In this document: piece after piece, positions 58,501-64,000 of the stretch | Position numbering within the stretch: the stretch's first letter is position 1 | Layout of the letters: the number at the start of each line of letters is the position of its first letter | From: Tubulanus polymorphus | Lineage: Eukaryota; Nemertea; Palaeonemertea; Tubulaniformes; Tubulanidae | NCBI RefSeq assembly: GCF_964204645.1 | Contig: NC_134030.1 | Coordinates: forward strand, 7,996,278-8,060,277 | Direction: 5' to 3' | Length of the DNA stretch: 64,000 bases | Notes under the pieces: generated by a model | What the model was told of the DNA's origin: nothing | The model's database searches: none | Seen by the model: the letters and a program-made list of their open reading frames with translations, nothing else | Translations under genes and position numbers: made by a program

Positions 58501-61500
58501 ATCACTTTTAGATGGAACTAACAAACGTTCGTTCTCTTCTTGCATGGCATACAGCATTTCAGCCATTTCTTTATGTTCCTACAATTATTAGCATTAAGCG
58601 AGTGCTGTTATATCTGTGTAGCGCAACTGAGCAAATCAAATCTCCCAAATATTGTTCTTTAAATCAACACGCAATATTACTGATTAGTAGATGTGTCGGC
58701 CTCGGTATTTTACATCGAGGCAGGTTTCGATTGTAAAATGTATTTGGGTGTATCCGAATTACAAGTGGTCTAGCAGCCTAATTTGGGTGCTCAATCGAAA
58801 CCTACCTTAAAAAGAATACCGGTAACTCTGACTCTATAGAAAAACAGCTTTTACATTTTTCAAAAAATAAATCAAGAGACGTTACGAGACTTTGGTCTTT
58901 ACTCTGAATTGATAGACATGTCAGTGTGAAAGAGCATTTTAGTGGTGTTGAATAATTGATTGAATTTTAGATTCCCTTTTTGGTCGTAGATCATGCACGT
59001 ATCAAATGCGAAACGAACGCTAAATACACGTGTATCATTCAACGCAAGATCAAAAGTTTTACTGGATTAATAATAATCTCATTCAGGTGTTAAAAAGGAT
59101 TAAATAACGACACTAAAGACTGAAATTATGAAAATGTGCTGTGAACCCTAAGAGAAGTAGTGTTAGTTATATACGAATTAAGATAATTACAGGATTCGCC
59201 TCATCCCAATCGTACGATTTACGTATTGTTTTAATGACATCGCCCGAACGTTCGCTTTCTTCGGTATCGCCGGTTTCATCGTCATCGTTCTTTCCTTCAT
59301 CATCCCCATCATCCTATGCATTAACATTGACAGCGTGTACGTATACATATTTAAGTCACAACATGTGTAAGTTATACATGGGTATCATGTCCCTACTTGG
59401 AATTGTGAATATACCATGGTCTAGGAACATATTGGTATCAAACAGTGGAACCTTGTTACAATGAACTCATATACACTGTACAACGATTCATTGGATATAA
59501 AAAACATAGAATTTTGTCCAAAATAAGACAATTTGATTAATTTCATACTGGATGTAACAAACTATCGGTTATAACGAACATATTTTCTGGTCTCATGAAG
59601 TTCGCTGTAACGAGGTTCCACTGTGATTAACTTCAACAGCCCACATAACCTTATCAACTTACAGGTATCGTTCTGCAGCCTGGAACCACCAACACATTAC
59701 ATCTGGATATGGACTCGAGACTTAAACTTGTTTTGGAGTCCATGATCTGGATGATTACCTATGAAATTGTCTTGATTGAATGACTAAAATCTGGCATATA
59801 GGCTATGACGTAGCCAACAGTTTGTCAATTATTAATTTCAAATGATTTGGGTCAAGTCCAGAAAATATTAAATATCGGCGATCAAAAGCATCGAATAAAC
59901 GAGGCTGCAGAACCTGCCAATTCCAAGGACAGACATGAAAATAAAATACACAGCCATGCACCATACAATGTATGCCAATATGACAAAACATTGCCATATA
60001 ACAGTTAACAAGTCTGTATATTCACACAAAAATATCAAAAGTTCTCATCGCATGCATACAGAAATAAGAGATAAATCCATGCAATGGATATGATAGACGA
60101 TAGACATTACGTAAACAAGCAGATGAAAAATCTCAATTGAAACCGCATGAACAAATACTGAAGACCTTACTAAGTACTTACATCCGCTTCACTCTCGAAA
60201 TCATCCTCATAATCCTGAAAAATTTTTCAAATATCAATTACTATCAACAAATACATGTAAGGTAGTTCCCATGCGCAATTTTCTTGTCAATTCCACCACC
60301 TACCTCAAAATCATCTTCATAATCATTGTAGCCATTCTCTTCTGTCTCTTGGACAGCCTCGATTTTCTTGACTTCCTTTGTTTCTTCGATCTTACTCTTC
60401 GACGACGATGAACTTTTTTCTTTTTCTCGGTCCTTCCTGCGTTCTCGGTTGTCATGACGTTCCCCGCGGTCTTTTCGGTCTTTCCCATCTCGATCTCGCT
60501 TGGAATCCCGCTAAAATAAAGACTTAAGTGATACAAAGGGCATTCTAGAATAGGAATAATAAACAAATATGGAATTTGTCTTTTTTGTCACGCATACCTC
60601 TTTCTTTTCCCGATCTTTTTCTTTATCACGACTGCTTCTTTTGTTGTGTTTCCTTTGTTCTTCCTGTCACAAAAAAGTCAATTAAAATTGAAATCAGTTG
60701 CAATAATTGATGAGAATTCTTCCCTTAATTACTGATTAGTTTCATTAAAAATTTCATTAATTTCAAGTACAAGAAGTGCCTTGATTCACAAAGCTAATCA
60801 GGAAGGATTTCAAACGTTCTGACCACCAGAAAATCATCTATTCAAGTAAATATTCATTGTAGCTTTGTAAAACTAGGTCCAATGTGGCTAGCTATCAATT
60901 ACAAATGAACAGATTACAAATATACGCAGAAGTGAAACCAAAGAGGAATTTTGTGGACACCAGAAGATTGTTACTTACACGAGGGTAGATTAGGAATGAT
61001 ATCAAAAAGGAAAGGTTACACAGAAATAATAAGTGCATATGAAAACATTACCAGAAACCAGTCAATAAAAACAAGAAACACAAAAAGGAAGTCTTTTAGC
61101 AAAATGGAGAGAGGAGACGCCAAGGAACCGGTTAGCTAGAGAGGATGATTTCCACAGTTACCTCCAGCTCATCATCATAATCCCCATTACGTGTAATATT
61201 CCTATCATCATTCGTTCCATCTTCTGTCCTCCTTTTTCGATCACCTTCCTCATCGCCTCTGTGTTTTCGTCCGCTTTCGTTCCCGTCTTCAACGTCGCGA
61301 TGTTTTCGACTCCGCTCGCGATCGTCCTCCGCATTCTCCTCATTCCTCCTTCTACGCCTCCGCCTATCCTCATCGACGTTATCAACATTATTTTCATCAC
61401 TCACCTCGTCTTTCGATTTCACACGTCTTTTGTCGCCATCGCGCGTTTTGACAAAGTCATCGTCTTTGCTTCGGCGGTCGTCTTTATCCCGGCGGTGCTT

Positions 61501-63215
61501 TCGCTCGTTACGGTCCCGATCTTTGTCTCGATGGCGTTGATCCCGCTGAAAATAACGTACAAGATTCTCAATTCTTTCAATGCAGAACAAAATGGGTGAA
61601 GAGAATTCAAATCTTTTTTTTGATATCATCAATTAAATCTACTGATAACAAAATGATACAGTAGACTCAACTCAACTCAATGGTAACGGGTCAACTGATA
61701 TTCGTTGAAACACAGTAATCCACGCCCTACTTGGACATGGTCGGACTTAAACCTACAGCCTTAAGCCCAAAAAACCTTTTTCTTTTTTTCGATGTTTTTT
61801 CTGATCCTTTACTCGGACTTTCGCTTAACACTGACCAATTTGGCCAGTCCCAGTTTTTCCGAACTTAGGCGAGGTTCAACTGTATTTCTATTATTCCAAC
61901 TTACTTCGTAAACCATAAAAGTCGGTAGGTTTTGTACGGAAATCTTCTATTAAAAAAACATTCTATTTCCACAATTCTCAAATTGGTGAAACATTTCAGT
62001 CCCACACTTTCTAAGTAAGGAGGAGTTGACAGTGTATACCCTCAAACTCGTTGATGTTGCTTAGGACGAACAAATATTCCCAATCCATTAATGAATAATT
62101 AAGGCATTTACCTCGGAATCTTTATCACGATGTCGCCGTCGTCTCTACATAAAAATATATATATATATGTATGTATATTTCCATAAAAATTAGATAAGCC
62201 TAATTTAGAATAGATTGCTTGACAACCCTAATTGAAATGGTTACCTCATCATCATCATCTCTGGAACGATGATGTTTTCTGTCCTCTTCGCCGTCCCGAG
62301 ACCGATGATGACGCTCTTCTTCATCTTTCCTTCTTCTCCTTTCCTCTTTGTGACGCTTTTCCCTTTCCTCCTAGGAAAACAAAATTCGTCACTTAGGAAG
62401 TTTTAGATTCAACTAAAATCTTATTGACAGAGATTTTCAGGAAATTGCGTAACCCATTGAAATATTTGATGCATAGAATACGGTAATTTCAACTTTAACA
62501 CTTGAGTGAATTCACAAATTCTATATGATTTGTAATTGTTCTCTGCATACAGACTCATGATACCGTAACGTTACCTCAGTTTCATTTTTCGGTTTACGGC
62601 TGGCTTCTTTATCTCTGTGACGTTCCTTATCGCCTGAAGTCATAGAAATAACAAAACATGTCAAACTTTTTCAATAATTTACAGAAATATCTGAAGAATG
62701 ATAAACATAGATATTTTGCATTAAACAACGAGACGTACCAGAATCAGACTTTCGGGTTTTCTTCTCTTCGTTTCTAATCAGATCTTTTTTCGCCGATTCT
62801 CGACTTCCTTTGTCTTTGTCTTTTGAGCGTCTTTTATCTCCAGCCTCCTAGGAATATAATCAAACATGCTAGATAGGCCTACTAGGAGACAAGTGCTCGG
62901 GCTAGAATACTTCAAACGACAAATACATTGATACCATAATCAAGGCCTACCAACCTTCAATGATTTTTTCAGTTCCGCTTCATTCCATGTATCTTCTTTG
63001 CTTTTCTACAAATACATACACTTGTGAAATATCAATTGAGATTACAGTTTGTTGATTTTGAGCACAGTTAATTTGGGTATAAGGGTTGGTTTGGATTCAG
63101 GGAGCTTTTGAATGATATGGGTTAAAGAGAATGGGATAAGGGTGGGGAATTGGTTTGGTATATCATTAGGCAGGTGATATTTTACCAATGCGGCATTATT
63201 CCTGCTATTGCTCAT
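52555..63215 (-). CDS. DYNC2I1: dynein-2 intermediate chain 1 (WDR60)
   Basis: Subunit of the cytoplasmic dynein-2 motor driving retrograde intraflagellar transport in cilia. 31 exons (minus, high-low ends): 63215-63186, 63005-62955, 62847-62739, 62633-62575, 62370-62245, 62144-62112, 61545-61162, 60663-60598, 60510-60304, 60214-60182, 59313-59191, 58578-58483, 58134-57880, 57664-57553, 57483-57392, 57018-56892, 56806-56730, 56650-56574, 56476-56401, 55995-55887, 55688-55616, 55461-55421, 55307-55243, 55141-55023, 54757-54716, 54517-54369, 54283-54225, 53823-53778, 53465-53288, 53197-53125, 52665-52555. Joined about 1065 residues (human 1066). N-terminal KSKEDTWNEAELKKSLK, then a long Arg/Lys/Asp/Glu-rich region, YEDDFE repeats, a conserved EYEMYIMNFGRSNTQQ and IERDIQTE block, and a C-terminal WD40 propeller (VICVWNI, VVVWDLRES, DGSIRLHN, GRVHVWNLL). 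The first exon (MSNSRNNAAL) is the least certain. Confidence 0.93.
53942..54081. repeat. foldback repeat with 50-bp arms in a DYNC2I1 intron
   Basis: 53942-53991 (GATAATAAGATAAAAACCCA...) is repeated inverted at 54032-54081 with about one mismatch; the 40-bp loop is AT-rich. Confidence 0.85.
54819..54993. mobile_element. 175-bp Tc1/mariner (pogo-like) MITE with TA duplication
   Basis: The left end CAGTCAACCCCCGATATATC and right end GATATACCGCC-type inverse (GCGGTATATCGGGGGGTTGA then CTG) are bounded by TA on both sides (54817-54818 and 54994-54995), the target preference of Tc1/mariner/pogo elements. Non-coding, in a DYNC2I1 intron. Confidence 0.85.
59443..59623. mobile_element. 181-bp pogo-like MITE with CAGTGGAACC ends
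   Basis: CAGTGGAACCTTGTTACAAT at the left is inverted at the right as CTGTAACGAGGTTCCACTG. Termini resemble Tigger/pogo-type non-autonomous elements. Flanks are not TA today, so the duplication may have decayed. It lies in a DYNC2I1 intron. Confidence 0.75.
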
Positions 63216-63231
63216 TTACCAATGGCCAGTT

Positions 63232-63262
63232 CTGATTGGCTAATTCATAGAACGCATGCGCA
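63232..63262 (-). promoter_or_regulatory. candidate DYNC2I1 promoter elements (CCAAT box and NRF-1-like site)
   Basis: On the minus strand GCCAATCAG (63240-63232) matches a CCAAT box, and TGCGCATGC (63262-63254) is the core of an NRF-1 palindrome. Both lie just upstream of the proposed ATG at 63215. The spacing implies a very short 5' UTR, or that the ATG choice is wrong, or that the promoter serves the other strand. Confidence 0.35.
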
Positions 63263-64000
63263 CAGAGGTACGTGAATGCAAGGAAGGAGTGGACATTCTG
63301 AACAGAGTTAAAGAAAATAGAGCGGATAGAGCAGTATTTGAACCCAGGCCAGCATATTGCTAGCATCTTTTCATTGAACAATTGAGGCTCATGGAATCCC
63401 GCTGAATGTTAACCATATCCTTTGGAGCGAGCAGGATTTTATTATAAGGCCAACAAGATAGGCTCGACTGACGACAAGAAACAAGGTCAAGGCCTATGTG
63501 ATGGCGATAAGGTCGAATACACTATTAATCCTGCGATAAATCACACGACTAAAACCTATCATCAGGTTGCATCATTCCGGGCACTACATGCATCGAATGT
63601 GTATGAATAAAATATATTTGGATTTGTATTGGATTTCCTATTTTGACGATAAACGTACTTTTTGCGGCATATTGGAACTGATTCACGAGTGATTTCTATT
63701 AAATTCTTCTAGTTCAACATCTAATTGAACCTAAAATGAATGTTAACTCGTCTGTAAAGACGTTTACGGTCCAAATTTGTGACTAAATAACTGTCAGAAA
63801 TGCATAACGAAGGAATTTAGCGTTATGTTGCCAAGGGAAAATGTAACATGTCACTCGATCGAAAATTGGGCCAATTCAAAACAAATATAATTTGTTTATA
63901 ATAAAAAACAAATTTGCCAAATTTCAACATTTTTTCTGTTCTAGATATTAATGAAAGGCTTGAAACGAGCCCTGGGCTGCTCAGGACGCCATCGGTACGC
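63263..64000. other. window end, no gene identified
   Basis: A 62-codon plus-strand frame at 63422-63610 ends near AATAAA (63607), but its product (AGFYYKANKIGSTDDKKQGQ) is not recognised. It might be a last exon or part of a repeat. Confidence 0.3.

Noticed and set aside
61660-61890. Possible third pogo-like MITE ending AGGTTCAACTGTA
   Set aside because: The left end (ACAGTAGACTCAACTC) does not mirror the right end well enough to define an element.

Overview
This is eukaryotic, intron-rich and AT-rich DNA from an invertebrate animal. I see no bacterial or viral gene organisation. Gene content is metazoan: a turtle/IGSF9 adhesion receptor, a two-domain WAP protein, pirin, a one-EGF membrane protein, a candidate peptide-hormone precursor, an acidic tyrosine-rich secreted-type protein, and the cilia dynein-2 intermediate chain DYNC2I1 (WDR60). 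A lophotrochozoan such as a mollusc is my best guess from the acidic Tyr-rich matrix-like protein and the style of the short TIR elements, but this is inference. Exons were joined by hand from GT/AG sites; every multi-exon model reported as a gene keeps the reading frame and its total length divides by three.

Layout: 1-22869 (+) is the 3' half of the turtle/IGSF9 gene, with ten exons spread over 20 kb of introns that hold a LINE fragment, a perfect 320-bp palindrome around a TA microsatellite, and several MITE-like elements. 26047-27337 (+) is a compact five-exon WAP gene. 28283-31575 (-) is pirin, with eight coding exons and a short upstream ORF. 34728-35950 (+) is a three-exon EGF/transmembrane gene whose EGF domain is split by a Thr/Pro-rich insert. 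37286-45331 (-) is a three-exon secreted precursor with a PRL-Gly-Arg-Arg amidation site right after the signal peptide. 46841-48050 is a nested inverted-repeat element. 48745-49586 (-) is the main exon of an acidic Tyr-rich protein. 52555-63215 (-) is essentially all of DYNC2I1 in 31 exons.

The genes are unrelated in function and have separate promoters; there is no operon. The regions between them are rich in short non-autonomous DNA transposons. One family with CAGGGGTGGATC-type ends occurs at about six places, and a TA-flanked CAGTCAACCCCC / CAGTGGAACC type occurs twice inside DYNC2I1 introns. The most novel-looking items are the uncharacterised peptide precursor, the EGF domain with a 58-residue mucin-like loop, and the acidic Tyr-rich protein. 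Family assignments rest on my reading of conserved residues; no database search was possible.
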